Positions 21,633-34,247 of a stretch of DNA of 64,000 nt are shown one piece after another. The stretch is taken from the NCBI GenBank assembly GCA_015501585.1, contig JADNRY010000032.1:248001-312000 (forward strand), given 5' to 3'. The stretch is from Rhodocollybia butyracea (lineage: Eukaryota > Basidiomycota > Agaricomycetes > Agaricales > Omphalotaceae). The position numbers were made by a program, and so were the translations under genes. The stretch's first letter is position 1; every line of letters begins with the position of its first letter. Under the pieces are notes generated by a model, which was not told the origin of the DNA, did not search any database, and was given only the letters and a program-made list of their open reading frames with translations.

Positions 21633-23715
21633 TCACCCTACGACCTTTGGTGGGAGGACCCGCAAAGTATCTGCAGCCTCTTTAAGAGTCTTGGAAGGTG
21701 TAGGTATCTTAATCTGACCCATCACCATCACCCAACCATTTAACGGCCTAAAGGCTTTCAAAAACGCAAGATATGAGCGGTTGATGGTTTTGGTTTCCTC
21801 GTTGGGTTCATGGTTGGAAGAATGGTTGGAAGAATGCTCGGAAGAAGAATGGTCGGAAGGTTCGGGCTGGGGGTCAGGCCCAGTGAAAACCTGCACTGGG
21901 TTGAGCCGAGATGATATGTTAAAAAGTCATGTTCCAGCTGTGATCGTCCGAGATCAGCTGTTTTCCCAGAAATTCCAGATATCAGCCGTACAGGCTGTTC
22001 TTGTCTGTGTTTATCTGGCAAGAACCGTACAGAGAGTGAAAATTTAGTATTGTATATAACTGTGTTCCTCTGGGATAATATGAGTTCATCTGGCCTGAAC
22101 TGTACAAAATACAATGTGATATTACTATTACTCTAGGCTGTTCTCATCTGGGTCCATCTGGGATAGTCTGAGTGAATCATATTAGACTATGACATACAAA
22201 CTAGTAACTACATATACATCAAACTAACTTAACTACTGATTACATATAAATTACACCTGTACAAAGGTAATACGAGGTCGCAGTTACAAGCGCTAGATAC
22301 AATAGTCATGGGAAAATTGAGAAGGCCAGCTAAAAAGAATTGGTCAATTAACCAGCTCAAAAGAAAAAGTCGAGATAGCTCACTTTTGGAATGCACAGAA
22401 ATTAGTGAAAATGATGGCATGTGGCATACCGGCACACAACAACGTCAACAGGCCAACAAGAGCTAATCAAAAAAAATAGTTCAATAAATTATTCATTGAA
22501 GGAAAGGTAGGATAGCTCACCTTGGGAATGACCCAGCCCAACGAATCCATTCTTAAGTCTATACAGTCCAAAGTGGGTTGAGGAGTTGTTGAATAATACA
22601 TCTTGAAAACTGACAACCTGCAGATGATGGTAGGAAGAGAATGAAAGAGCGAACAAAAGAGCGATGGAATTTTTTTTTCAACTTTATCATGTCACATGTT
22701 CACCGCTTGATAAAAATGTTTGCAAGTGCCTTGCTCGAAGTATGGTTGCATGTTCAGTTGACTTGAGTTTGCGCAAACTCGATTCCCACCGATAGATTCG
22801 GGATTGAATTGAAAAAAAATTGCCCTACCTTTAGCCAGCTGTACACAGACCAAACACAGACAGGCACGGATTAGCACCAGATCAGCCCAGTGCGGCTTTT
22901 CACTGGCAAGCGCCAAAGTCATATTATTGCTGCGTACTTAAGTCACAAACTCAAACTTAGAGACCGTTCTGCATGAATTTCTCTCCAATAGATTTGAGAT
23001 TGAATTAAAAAAAAAATTGCCAGCTATACACAGTTGATACACGGACAGACACAGACCTACTCAGATATACGCCAAATGCCCAGATCAGCCCAGTGTGGGT
23101 TTTGACTGGGGGTCAGGCGTGGGGTGCGCGGGGGAATGATACACCTCATATTCATGCTCCACATGCTCCACCTGCTTTTCGGTGGATAAAGCCAGCTTGG
23201 AGTCGAAGGAAACCCCTTGATAATCAAAATTCTTGGCGTCGCAGACAACCCCACCGAAAAAATAGTTCTGGCCCTCTGGCAGGACAACATATCCGTACCC
23301 ATAGGACCATGCCGTTTTGGACTCAGTTTTGGTACAGAAGTTGTGTCCTGTGAGATTGTAATAAATCATTTCCCTTTGGCCAAATTCCTTCTTGTCACCC
23401 TTCGCACTCAGTTTTATGTGCTTATATTCATTATCCGTCGGTTGTACTTTGTCTCCGTTTTCCACCGCCAGGTCATTAATGGACATCTGAACTCGCAGCG
23501 CTTGGTCGGTTGTGACTTTGTAACCATGCTTATCAAGTATTTGCACGAAATATGTGGGTGGGTGTTCCTAGTTTCGATAGTCAATAAACCAGAATCAATG
23601 ATCATGTATGTCTTACCACCGTCGCCACCGGCTCGGTTGGCATTGGCGCAGCACATGCAGGGGAAATGGCTATCGCGAGGAGGGTGAAAGCTAGCAAGTG
23701 ACGTGTGAATAACAT
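21633..23715 (-). pseudogene. Secreted-protein family copy C, split by an insertion
   Basis: Exon 1 (ATG at 23715) reads MLFTRHLLAFTLLAIAISPA then CAAPMP, a clear signal peptide. A short intron (GTAAGACATACATGAT...AACTAG) leads to exon 2 with YFVQILDKHGYKV, YYNLTGHNFC, YGYGYVVLP and FFGGVVCDAKNFDY. The frame then runs into foreign DNA and ends at 23085. The missing C-terminal part, with FLKAFRPLNGWVMVMGQIK, resumes at about 21878 and ends at 21633. An inverted-repeat element of 1.23 kb lies between the halves. Without it the gene would resemble the intact copies at 24563 and 56201. A truncated product ending just inside the element remains possible. Confidence 0.8.
21880..23110. mobile_element. 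Short inverted-repeat element (hAT-like, non-autonomous)
   Basis: The two ends are inverted copies: the left starts CCAGTGAAAACCTGCACTGG and the right, read in reverse, starts CCCAGTCAAAACCCACACTGG (about 24 bases, four differences). GGTCAGGC flanks both sides, consistent with an 8-bp target duplication. The inside is AT-rich with CTGGG/ATCTGG motifs and short open stretches but no transposase. It lies inside a secreted-protein gene, whose two halves flank it exactly. The hAT assignment rests on the 8-bp duplication and the CAGTG end only. Confidence 0.7.
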
Positions 23716-24562
23716 TGGGGGAGATGATGAGATATGGCTGTGTGAGAGGAGTGTTGGTAATGTCAATGAGGTGCGGGCAAAAAAGCGGGGCGATACAAGT
23801 GAACTGAACCAGCAGTTGGGGGGAAGTATTTGCTCTTTTGTTTCGTTTATATTCTCAATGCAATGGACGTATGTATGTTTGATGAGTTGGCACAGAAAGA
23901 TTTACTGTTGAGTAATTGCCAATTTACAAAACATGGGTGGACCTGACCGTATTCCCCTGACTAGCGAGCCGAAGCACCCACTGCTACTGGACACAAGCAT
24001 CCAACGAGCACTGGTGCGTGAAACAGAAATAGGCGTGTTCTAGCGTGTTCTTCCATATATTCGCTGGATAACCGCAAAATGACTTCGGTATAAAACAAAA
24101 TGTTGCAACATTGTGAACGCCCGGTCCTCCTGTCACTTCCACAGCCGGGTCCAGGGTTGTTCAAGTCGAAATGAGATTAGCGAATAATCGATTGGGAGCT
24201 TCAATGTGGCTATCACAGTGCTATCACCTGCTATCACTTACACAAAAGTCCATCCATTGATATTGGAAGGTGTACAACCATCATACGAAGTGCACTGAGG
24301 ACACAAATGTGCTTGCCTATGAATCGTTCTGCAACTCAGATTAGCTCAGACTTGTGTTGATCTTTGCTGGCCTCAGGTTTAACAGATCTAGTGGAAGCTC
24401 AGCCCTCAGCGCTCAACGACTTGACTGATGGGCTCAGGCTTATGCTATGGTCCTCGAGGGTTTCCCAACTTGGGAATAAGGCTGTGATTCACTGTTTGTA
24501 TTACAAGTACCGTATTGCTACTGTCCTTCCTCCCTCCTATTCCTTCCCTCCTCAACGTCAAC
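23716..24562. other. Conserved upstream region of copy C and repeated spacer
   Basis: From 23720 to 23900 is the family's conserved upstream region (minus strand, with a TATAAACGAAAC box near 23850). From about 23940 to 24480 is spacer that recurs in diverged form at 45230-45560, 51960-52170 and 55850-56130. No gene is seen. Confidence 0.5.
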
Positions 24563-25382
24563 TCATGCCATCGTCACTTTGTTGGAAGGTTGAAGGTGCT
24601 CCCGCATATATTTAAAAGCCTCTTTCATGTACAAAGGAGCTTCCGTAATCTTGCCCCTCGCTTTCACCTCAATCTGAGACATCACTGTCACCCAACCTCT
24701 TATCGGTGCAAATGTTGCTAAAAACAACACACGTGCAGTCATCAAAGTTTCGGCTTCCTGTTTCGAGTAATCGCCAATGGGTAGGGAACTATGCACTTCA
24801 TATTGAGGCGCTACGTCCCGAAGCTGCTCGACGGAGTAAAGGTCGGGGTCCAATTTTAAGACAGCCCTATCAAATCCAAAATCCTTGATGTCGGTGACAA
24901 GCCCTCCAAACACCAATTTGCGAGGATTCCTATTCTCCGGTGGGATGATGGCATATCCATACCCATAGCGCCGCGGCCTTAAGTTTCTGCCACTGGTTAC
25001 AAAGTTGTGTCCTGTGAGTTTGTAATAGATCATGTTCGAGGAGTCAAGGTCCTTCAATTTGTAACCATCCGCGATCAGTTGTATGTGCTTCGGTTCCACT
25101 CTGCCATCCTCGTTATTCTCCGCCAGGTTACTAATGGATGTCTGAATATGCTTCGCTTGGTCGGGTGCGAGTTGTACTTTTTCACCACGCGCGTCGAGTA
25201 CTTGCACAAAATAGGTGTGTGGGTTTGCCTAGTTTTGGTATAGTCAAGAATAAAGCAGAATCGATGAATCATGTATGTCCTACCACTGTCGCCACCGCCT
25301 CCATTGGCATTGGCGCAGCACCAGCAGGGGAAATGAGTATCGTGAGGAAGGCGAAAGCCAGCGAGTGATGTGTGAACAACAT
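24563..25382 (-). CDS. Small secreted protein, family copy D (intact)
   Basis: This is a two-exon gene of about 254 residues. Exon 1 from ATG 25382 encodes MLFTHHSLAFAFLTILISPA then GAAPMPMEAVATV, a signal peptide with a short polar pro-region. A 55-base intron (GTAGGACATACATG to AAACTAG) joins in phase 0 to exon 2. The mature part reads NPHTYFVQVLDARGEKVQ, a charged helix-like stretch, YYKLTGHNFV, YGYGYAIIP, LVFGGLVTDIKDFGF, and near the C-terminus FAPIRGWVTVMSQI. It has no cysteine pattern and no recognised domain. It is predicted to be secreted. It follows copy C in the same direction with conserved upstream sequence. Small secreted proteins of this size in fungi are often effectors or wall-associated proteins, but nothing here shows the role. 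Confidence 0.8.
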
Positions 25383-25824
25383 TGAGGGAGATGATCAGAT
25401 ATGGCTGTATGAGAAGAGCGTTGGGAATGTCGATAAGGTGCGGGCAAAAAAAAGGCGGGCAATACGAGTGAACTGAACCAGCAGTTGGGGGAAAGTGTTT
25501 GCTCTTTCGTTTCGTTTATATTCTCGATGCAATGGACATATGCATGTATGGTGAGTTGGCACAGAAAGATTTACCGTTGAGTAATTGCCAATTTACAAAA
25601 CACAGCAAGCATGAGCGGACAGGGGCGGACAGGACCCTTGAATATACGATCTGAACCTGGTTGAAAATTTGCTGGATTTCGGCCCAGATTATACAAACCA
25701 AAATCGGGCTCCCGGACCCCCTTTTGATACGAACTCTCAACTAGGTCAAATTTTTCCGCGCCAGAGCTCCAATTTCGCGTTTTGTGCGTGTTCTACAGCT
25801 AACAAGCTCTAGGGCTTCATACAT
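25383..25824 (-). promoter_or_regulatory. Upstream region of copy D, cut by the retrotransposon
   Basis: On the minus strand GAATATAAACGAAACGAAAG (about 25505-25525) followed by CAAACACTTTCCCCCAACTG is the conserved family promoter. From about 25600 the sequence is spacer, interrupted at 25825 by the left LTR of the Ty3/gypsy element. Confidence 0.55.
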
Positions 25825-26106
25825 TGAACGAAGTAGTCTCTTGTTGAATCTGGCGCCCATCGGCACCTGACACGTTCCTTATCGTTTCACTTATCTTATC
25901 AGTTTACTCGCTCGTTGCTTACTCGCTTTCGTTCATATAATATCCACTTATAGTAATAGTCTTTGAAAAGGTATATAAGCTAGCTATCTACTGTAAGTAC
26001 GATAGGTTCTACAGAATCAAACCCACACGTTACAACGGTTCTCTCGCACCTCTCTAAAATCCCCCACTTCGTGTGATACTACCGTGATTCGTCACCTGGT
26101 GTTACA
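25825..26106 (+). repeat. 5' LTR of the Ty3/gypsy element
   Basis: Runs from TGAACGAAGTAG to CACCTGGTGTTACA. It contains AAAAGGTATATAAGC, a TATA box followed about 40 bases later by the likely transcription start. Compared with the 3' LTR it has one extra G (cccatcGgcacc) and G rather than A in GATTCGTCACC. Confidence 0.9.
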
Positions 26107-26223
26107 TATTTTGAACCCTCTACAACAAACTACTCTATCTAAACACTCTGCTCATCGTCCTACACGGCAACCCCCCCGTCTGATCAACGCGGATTCCGAC
26201 CCGGACACCAAAAACATTTCACC

Positions 26224-27957
26224 ATGACTAACAACTCGACAAACAATCTAAACCGCGACACTAGCCGCTACAACCTTCGGCGTGGCCCAGGTCAGTACCA
26301 AAATAAGGATCTTACCATCCTTCCCGTCAGTGATGACGAGCAGACTGCTAAACGCGGTCTGAACCCCCAAGTGGGAATTGAATCTCCCTCTACCTCAGAG
26401 GTCGAAGATGAGGCTGCTGCCGTTTCCGGCAGTCAGCAACCGTTGGCTGAGGGCATTGCAAATGACCTCGCCGATGATGAGGGAAATTCCAACGAATGGA
26501 TAACCGTTCGTTATGGATCCCGCCCCAGGGCCACTAGCCTTGATAGCAGTACTATTAATAAATATAATTCGCATCCTGTAAAGATTGCGAAACAAAGTAT
26601 TAAGCCGGAACGGGTCAAGAAACCCGTACCGTTGACAATGGCTCAAGGAGCTACTATTATGGAAGCTGAAAAGCGGCTTTCTCAGGCTCAGCGGAAGGCT
26701 ATTCAGAAGCGCATGAAAGCTGTTGAGCAAACCACTGCTGGTGACGACCAGAGCAGTGACACTGAATCTACCACCTCGAGAGGTGAAGGGCCATCTAATG
26801 ACAAAGGGAAGGGTCCAGACCCAAAGAATTGGGCAATGGCAGATATCTCTGATGAAGATGTCAACATTGACATGCAGCGGGAGGCTCTTGAAAACTTCAG
26901 GGCCATCCGCGATGCTCAGAACGTCCCTAAACACAAGGACGAGCCAAGAAAAATCAAGATTAAAGCTAAGAAGCCTAGAAAACGGTCAGACCATCGTGCA
27001 GGCTCAGAAGCCTTAACCGATTTAGTTGAGTCCCATATCAGGGATATAGTTGAGCAACGGCCTAGGAAGCCGAAAGACTCGGAAAAACCACCAGCTCAGA
27101 ACGTTGGGCGCATTGTGCGCCCTAGCGAGCTTTTAGCTTCAACCAATCATTTAGCTAAATTGCTGACACCGGCCAAACGCAAGAAGCGCACTGTGAAGCG
27201 AAGGAGTAAGGGTCTGGGTAATCCCGGGGGATCGTCCGACTTTTCCTCTAGCTCTTCCAGCGAAGATTCTAGCTCTTCGTCGGACTCAGACTCTTCTGAT
27301 GATGACAGCACTACGTCGTCTTCCGATTTGGAATACAGACGCTCTGATAGGCGCCGCCATAAGCGTCGCAATACTAAAAGGAAGCAAAAGATGTTACTTA
27401 AACCTGACCCGCCAGAGTCCTATGATGGCTCGGTGGATGTACGGGCCTTCATAAAATTTGTAACGGAAGGGACAGCATATGTTCGAGATGGTTATGTGCC
27501 CAAGAATCGACGGGTGCTCAAGCTTTCTAAATACCTAAAGGGGAAAGCTTATCAGTTCTACCTAACCTCCGTTGCTGATTCTCCATTTGACTGGAGACTG
27601 AAGAAGTTTTTTACGGAACTGTATAACTATTGCTTTCCGTTGACATATCGACTGGACCAACGCCGCAAATTGAAGCGTACCTTCCAGAATGATAAATCTG
27701 TGCGCGATTATCTTGCCGAACTCAATGATTTGTTCAACACTATTGGACTTATTGATGAACGAGAAAAGGTCCATAAATTGTGGTCTGGGTTAAACTGAAA
27801 AATCCAGAAAGGTCTCTGGAGAGAGAAACTCAACCCTGAGTACTCGTCCTATAATGAGATTGCCAGTGCGGCTGAACTTGTTGAAATCATTGAGAATGTT
27901 GATCCAGGCGATGAACCGCCGAAAAGGAAATCGGACAAACCTGCATCGGGATCGTAA
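26224..27957 (+). pseudogene. gag of the Ty3/gypsy element
   Basis: From ATG 26224 the frame is open for 524 codons: an N-terminal acidic and charged region, a serine/aspartate run (about 27245-27330), a basic stretch, and a capsid-like region containing ESYDGSVDVRAFIKFV, LKGKAYQFYLTSV and KSVRDYLAELNDLFNTIG. A TGA at 27796-27798 interrupts a frame that continues sensibly (WREKLNPEYSSYNE) to a stop at 27955-27957. The reading then moves one frame over, so a one-base indel near 27940-27960 also separates gag from the zinc-knuckle part. Gag forms the particle that packages the element RNA. Confidence 0.85.
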
Positions 27958-30900
27958 CGGAAAAGGTAATAATAATATTCTCAATCAGTCCTTCCCAGCG
28001 AAGGGAAAGAAACCTCCTCCACATGGGAAGAAAAATAATTTCTCCCATCAGGGTAGTAGCTCAACTCAGAACGTGGGACAGAGCTCACGAAATAATTACC
28101 CAAACAAGAAAAATCATTCCCAACGTCGGGAGCTTTCTGAAAAGGAGAAAGAGGAATATCGGGCATCTGGTCGATGTTTCCGATGTGGCGAGCAAGGCCA
28201 TATGTCCAATCGATGCCCTCAAGGGAAAATGGTGAAATCCACCAATAATGGACCTCCCGGAATGTCAAGCAATCACATTAGTGTTGCCGCCAGAACCGAC
28301 GAGCAATTAAGAAGTCTCGCCGATACCACCGAGGAAATCACTGAGATTGGCCTTGGAATGGTAGGCATGGAACTAGCTTCTGGCGACCCCCAGAGTGGTA
28401 CACTCTCAGAAATCGACGAATCTGACCATGACTCAATGCCGGACTTACAGTCAGTTAGTGACTCCGACTGTGAGACAACATCAACTGACAATCAGTACGA
28501 TGGGAGGGATATTAATTATTTGCCCTACCCAGTGCCTAAGTGTGATTTAGTCCTTGAAGGTGCATATATGCGCCCGAAAAGCGAGGATAATCGAACATAT
28601 CCAGGCACACCCTGGATGTACAGGCATTTAAACCACCCTAACCATGGGTATGAGTCTCAATTACCCCCAAGGTGTATTGGCGACATGCTGGCTCAACGTG
28701 CCATGTACCTACTAGATATGGCAGCCCCATATCCAACAGATTCGGATCGCGCAAAGGATAATATTGGCCGTTTCTTTGTCTACCAAATTAATGATGGTCG
28801 ATATTGCATTAGTGACTCTGATTATTTCGGTGAGATTCATCCCGATTTCGAGGATTTCGAAGATGTGTACTGTGAAGTGACCCAGCTCGAGGACCCTGAT
28901 TTCCAGTTACCCTACTGGTATGCATTGGAACGGGCTCGTATGACAGATGGGAAAGTTTGTCTTTGAGATTTTGAGATCCTAAAATTACATCGGATGGAAA
29001 AAACTTATGAACTAGGCATTGTAAAATGCTTGGGACTGGGTGAGCCATACCTTGGTGACTCTGAAGAGGAAGACATTTTCCGATTCAATATTGAGGAATA
29101 TGATTCCGAGAATTATCAAGTTCTCGATGCGCACCTAGAATTTTGCGCAACACTTCCAAAAATCCATATGCGGAACATTAGATTTGATCTGATCCGCTGG
29201 TACCAAAAGCAGCTGGTCCGCGCATATCAGGAAATGAACGAAGACCAAGAGGTGTGTTATTTTACACCGAAATGGTTCTTACGGGATTTGTTCATATCTG
29301 AACAGCGTGGCGTGTTGCCTACCCAAGGCTGGGAAAATTATTTCATTGAATTAAATGGGGTACAAGTGCCAAAGGGAATGTACCCAGCTGTTCAGCGTAA
29401 TGCGGCGATGACAAAAGACTTTTCACGTCAAATTCCGAAACCACTTGTGGTTGTGGCGAGACTGAATGGGTACCCCGCCCGTGCCCTCATAGATACCGGA
29501 TCTCTTGGAGATTTTGTGTCTTCGACATTTGCAGACCAGCTGGGAGTTCAGAAGATTGAATTGACTAAACCTTTGCCACTGCAACTTGCAGTACAAGGGT
29601 CCCGCTCGAAAATAAATTGGGGAATTCAAGCCCAGTTCGAGTACCAAGGAATCTCCGAGCAACGTTACTTTGATGTTGCAAATTTATCAAGTTACGATAT
29701 TATTCTGGGAACACCTTTCCTATACCAGCATAAAGTTGCGACGGCTTTCAATAATTCTAAAGTGGTGATTGGGAGCGTTGCATCACTTCCTATTCAAGGT
29801 GTGAATGTTGCAAAGCTCTCATCCAGAGCAATGGATCTGTATGAGGATTGTCTGAATGCTGTACGGAAGGAGTTAGTAGAGTACGCTCAACCTCTGTGCA
29901 GAACTATGGCCGAAACAGACTTACCTCCGTTTAGAGCTATTAATCACACAATCCCTTTGATAGACGAGTTGAAGATCTTACCATGGCGGCCGTCTAAGTG
30001 CCCGGAGAAATTCCGGAGTCAGTGGGCTGAGAAACGCGATGCATACTTACGATCAGGTAGGTGGAAAATTACCAGTTCAAGTAACACTGTACCTATGTTG
30101 CTAATTCCAAAACCCGGCAGTACAAAATTACGCGTCGTCGTCGACCTACGTGCTCGGAATGCCAATACACGGAAACTCTCATCTCCAATGCCAGATATTG
30201 AGGGAATCAAAAGGCGAGTTGCTCGTGCCAAGTATCGTTCAATTATTGACGGCAAAGATGCCTATGAACAGATTCGGATTGTCCCTGAGCATGTGCCGCG
30301 CACTGCTGTAACTACACCAGATGGGAACATGGTGAGTCTGGTTATCCAGATCGGCGATTGTAACGCCCCAGCAACTTACCAGGCGCTCATGAATTACCTC
30401 TTCTCAGAATACATTGGCCATTTCATGGATGTATATTTGGATGATATAGTTATCTACTCCGAGACGTTGGAAGACCATGTAAAATATGTCAAATTAATAA
30501 TTGACATTCTCAAACGGGAGAAGCTTTACCTTAGTAAGGAAAAGCTTCATTTCTTGCCTAAGGAATTCAAAGTATTGGGTTGTATTATCGATGATAAGCG
30601 GATCTGGATGGACCCACATAAAGTTGATGCTATACTCAAATGGCCAACCCCTACGAACCGGGACCTTCTTCGAGGATTCCTGGGTTCTGTGGGATATCTT
30701 GCCGACGATATTGGCTTAGTGCGAATATCTATGGGACATCTAAGTTCCATTACAGGTGATACTGTTCCATTCCGCTGGACTTACGTTGAGCAACGGGCTT
30801 TTGAGGACGTGAAACGCCTCGCTGGAGGTGCCAAAGATCACCATTGGGTGCCTCTGAGTTATGCTGACGATTCACCTCCAGTGTGGATGATCACTGATGG

Positions 30901-31240
30901 GTGCGCAACTGGTATTGGTGGCGCCGTTTGTCAGGGCAATGATTGGAAAACTGCTAAAGCAGCAGCCTTCTATTCGGCGAAGCTGAACTCAGCTCAGCAA
31001 AATTACCCTGTGCACGAAATTGAAATGTTAGCTGGCGTCGAGACCATGCTCCGCCACAGGGATATCCTGCAAGGCGTAACTTTCAAGTGGATTACTGACC
31101 ATAAAGGTCTTGTGCATCTGTTGAAACAGAAAGATTTGTCTGGAAGGCAAGCACGTTGGTTAGAGAAAATTTCGGAGTTCAGTTACGAAGTTGTGTATGT
31201 CCCCGGCGAGGATAATATCCTTGCCGATGCTCTGTCATGA
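27854..31240 (+). pseudogene. Zinc knuckle, protease, reverse transcriptase and RNase H region
   Basis: One frame spans this region, broken by a single TGA at 28964-28966. In order: a CCHC knuckle CFRCGEQGHMSNRC (28175-28216); an acidic linker; the aspartic protease motif ALIDTGS (near 29490); reverse transcriptase with VVDLRARNANTRK and the YLDDIVIYS active site (near 30435); and RNase H with MITDGCATGIGG, HEIEMLAGVETMLRHR and WITDHKGLVHLL. It stops at TGA 31238-31240, directly after LADALS, where family members usually have arginine. This part copies the RNA into DNA. Confidence 0.9.
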
Positions 31241-31246
31241 ATTTAT

Positions 31247-33376
31247 TTGAACGATAAGCCTGGGACTGTGCGCGCGCGCAGTGAATACACATACCACGAT
31301 GTTATTGACAATGATGCGTTGTTGCTGCATAATGTAACAATGCCAGTGCTCGTTGATCTTGAGGCAGCTTCTGCTATGCCTGAATTATTTGCTATGAGCA
31401 CACGGAATGTTGGGAAACGGGTGGAGACCAGCTGGGAATTTGCTCGGCGAATGAAAAATAAGCGTTTTGTCCTGCATGGCCCCCGTGAAGAATGAAAGGA
31501 GGGCGGGAGTACCAATCCAGATCCTAGTTCTTCAGGGAATTCTCAAACTGAAACTTTACCTTTAATTCCCAAACAAGGAAGTAATTCTTCGGACATGTCG
31601 AGCTCACCAGATGAAGCTCATGATTCAGAGTCAAACTCGGAATCAACCCCCACAAAGGACAACACTCCACAAGAGTCGTTGAACAAATCTCTACTTGCCG
31701 CATTGGCTGCAAGCCGATCCAAGCTTGATCTTGAAGTTGTTCTAAAGGATCAGTATATGAACGACTCCACATTCAAGAATATAATTGCCAAACCGAAAGA
31801 ATTCCGTAACTTCGAAGTATCGGATGGGCTTGTATATCTGAAAATGCACGATAGGAAAGTCTTGTGCATCCCGACGCTCACTGTGAATGGTCGGAATATC
31901 AAAGAATGTATTATTGACGAAGCACATTCATTATTAGCTCACCTCGGTCCTAAGAAAACGACGGACTACCTTCGGGACCACGTCTGGTGGAAAGATTTAG
32001 TCTCAGATGTCAATTCATACTGTGAAGCTTGCCGAACGTGCAAGCGCACAAAACCGAACAATGCCCGACCGTACGGGTTGTTGAACTCTTTACCAGTCCC
32101 AAGTTATCCTTGGGAGTCAATTGCATTGGATTTTGTTGGTCCACTACCCAAATCGAAAGATCGTAACAGCTCGTATGATATGATCACAGTGGTTATTGAT
32201 CTACTAACGGGAATGGTACATTGTATCCCTAGCAAAACAACCTACAAGGCGAAACAAATTGCCGAACTAGTATTTGCTGAAGTCTACAAGCATCATGGAC
32301 TTCCAAAGAATATTATTAGTGATCGCAATTCACTGTTTACGAGTATGTTTTGGACTCACCTACATAGCCTAATTGGCACAAAATTGAAGATGTCCAGTGC
32401 CTACCATCCCGAGACTGATGGATTGACGGAGCATGCAAATCGTACAGTAACTCAGATGCTACGCCAATGCATGGCGGTTGACCAAAAAGATTGGGTCACT
32501 AAACTTCCATCTGTTGAGTTCGCAATTAATTCAGCACGTTCAGAAACGACGGGATACTCACCATTCTTTCTGAATACTGGACGGATGCCACGCTCATTCC
32601 TGTGGAATTCCGCAGATAGAAATGAATATCCGGGAATTCGAGTTTATGCACAAAAAATGAAGCAAGCAGTCATACAAGCGCATGACAGCATCTTGAACGC
32701 CCGGGTGAAGCAAACCCGCGACGCTAATCGGCGCCGTCGACCTGCTCCTTTTGCGGAAGGAGATCTTGCGTATATCTCCACAAAGAACATTTCCTTTCCT
32801 AAAGGATACGCAAGGAAATTAGTACCAAAGTTCATCGGACCCTACAAGATACTGAAAGATTTTGGAAACTCTACCTTTAAGATGGACCTCCCTTCGAGAT
32901 TGAAGCAGCGAGGTGTCCATGATGCGTTCCATGCATTGCTCCTTTGAATCCATGTGCCGAACGATGACCGCCTCTTCCCGGGACGGCTTGAGACCCAAGT
33001 AGCTGATTTCGGGGAATCCGAGGAAGAATGGGCCGTGGATCACATAGTCGCCCACTCCGGGACGCGATCAAATGCATTATTCCAAATAAAGTGGAAGTCC
33101 GGAGACCTCACCTGGTTGCCCTATGAAAAAATAGATCATTTAGATGCACTCGGAGATTATTTTGAGGCAATCGGTATTTCTGACATTCTTGAGCTCACAG
33201 ATGGAGGGCGCAACGACGTACCTGATCCGAATTTGGATCCAGACGCTGGAGTGACGGCTGCGCCTGCGCTGCTCGTTAGTCTCATGCAAGTTGCCCTAGA
33301 AAACTCTGGGTCAAAACTTGATGAAAAAGATATAAACGGACCCTTGAACTCACCTCTCTTTCAGACTTCCCACTGA
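31247..33376 (+). pseudogene. Integrase and chromodomain region
   Basis: It continues in the same frame as the reverse transcriptase. TGA codons at 31493-31495 and 32945-32947 interrupt it. The integrase has the zinc-binding H-H-C-C set (EAHSLLAHLG then CEACRTC, 31920-32045) and catalytic acids in ALDFVGPLP (about 32125), ISDRNSLFTS (about 32320) and the E of DGLTEHANRT (about 32420). The second stop lies in the stretch reading ALLL-stop-IHVPNDDRLFPG. The chromodomain (WAVDHIVAH, FQIKWKSGDLTWLPYE, about 33030-33130) would guide integration to marked chromatin. Confidence 0.88.
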
Positions 33377-34183
33377 TGGCCAATCCCAACAGCACTCCTT
33401 CCAACACACCTTTGCCTCGTCCTCTCGCTTGGACCCAGCGGTCAAAGAATGACAAAATACTTGTCCAATCCGGCAGTTACACTTACTCCTTGGATGTTGT
33501 CGAGATTCGCAGTTGTCTTGACTTCGATACTCAACTCCGGAAACCGGGAGCTATCCTTACCAAGCTTAACATCCCTGTTGTCTACCCCTTCTTCGCTGAA
33601 AGAGTCAACAATGACCCACTGATCGAAGGAACGCTTGCAGTCTTTGATTTCGAGTCTGGGCCATCTTCGCACCAATGCTGGCCGTTAATCGAGAAATCTT
33701 CGCACCACTCACTCGAGGAGGAAACAGCCAGCCTCCTATCTTGCAGACGCTTGGGTTGTCTGGTCGGGACACAAAACAACAGAATTTATTTGGTCGCTTA
33801 TTACTACAGGCGCGGAACGAAGTGTTGCACTGAGGGATAGGCACGGTAAAAGAGAAAGGAGAAGAAAGCATTGTCAGACAGATGCCAGTACTTCCAAGGA
33901 TAACTCACGTAATATCCCTACCCCAGGATCTAATTCTATCCTATCATTTGGATCCATTCCCCATGTTCCTTTGCCAACCTTTGGTAATCCTGTGATTCCT
34001 ATGGCACCGACTTCTTCCATGTCACTCCCAATCCAGAACTCCGGCTCTATGCCTGGGCACTCACGCCCACTGAAGAATTGCATTTACGATTTCGGTTTCT
34101 ACCCGGAGCCGCTCCCAATCCCAAACGGTCCTAAAACTCCGGCCAGTGTTGATGAAAGCGACGTGTCAATGAAGAATACTTGA
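33376..34183 (+). pseudogene. Extra ORF between chromodomain and 3' LTR
   Basis: It begins ATGGCCAATCCCAACAGC immediately after the chromodomain stop and is open to 33840 (154 residues, including SYTYSLDVVEIRSCLDFDTQ). The two other frames then continue it with DAWVVWSGHKTTEFIW and LPTFGNPVIPMAP up to TGA at 34181-34183, so two or more indels are likely. No domain is recognised. It has no similarity I can see to envelope proteins (no signal peptide or membrane anchor). Similar ORFs occur in other Agaricomycete chromoviral elements as far as I recall; the function is unknown. Confidence 0.6.
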
Positions 34184-34247
34184 CCCGCTGACCATGGATG
34201 GTGTCGAAAAGAAAAAGAGATCTTCGTGGACGATCTCTGGAGGTGTA

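Noticed and set aside
26395..26934. Minus-strand 179-codon open frame in gag
   Set aside because: Antisense shadow of gag, no recognisable content.
33376..33840. Envelope gene of a retrovirus-like element
   Set aside because: No signal peptide, membrane anchor or furin-like site; only its position is envelope-like.
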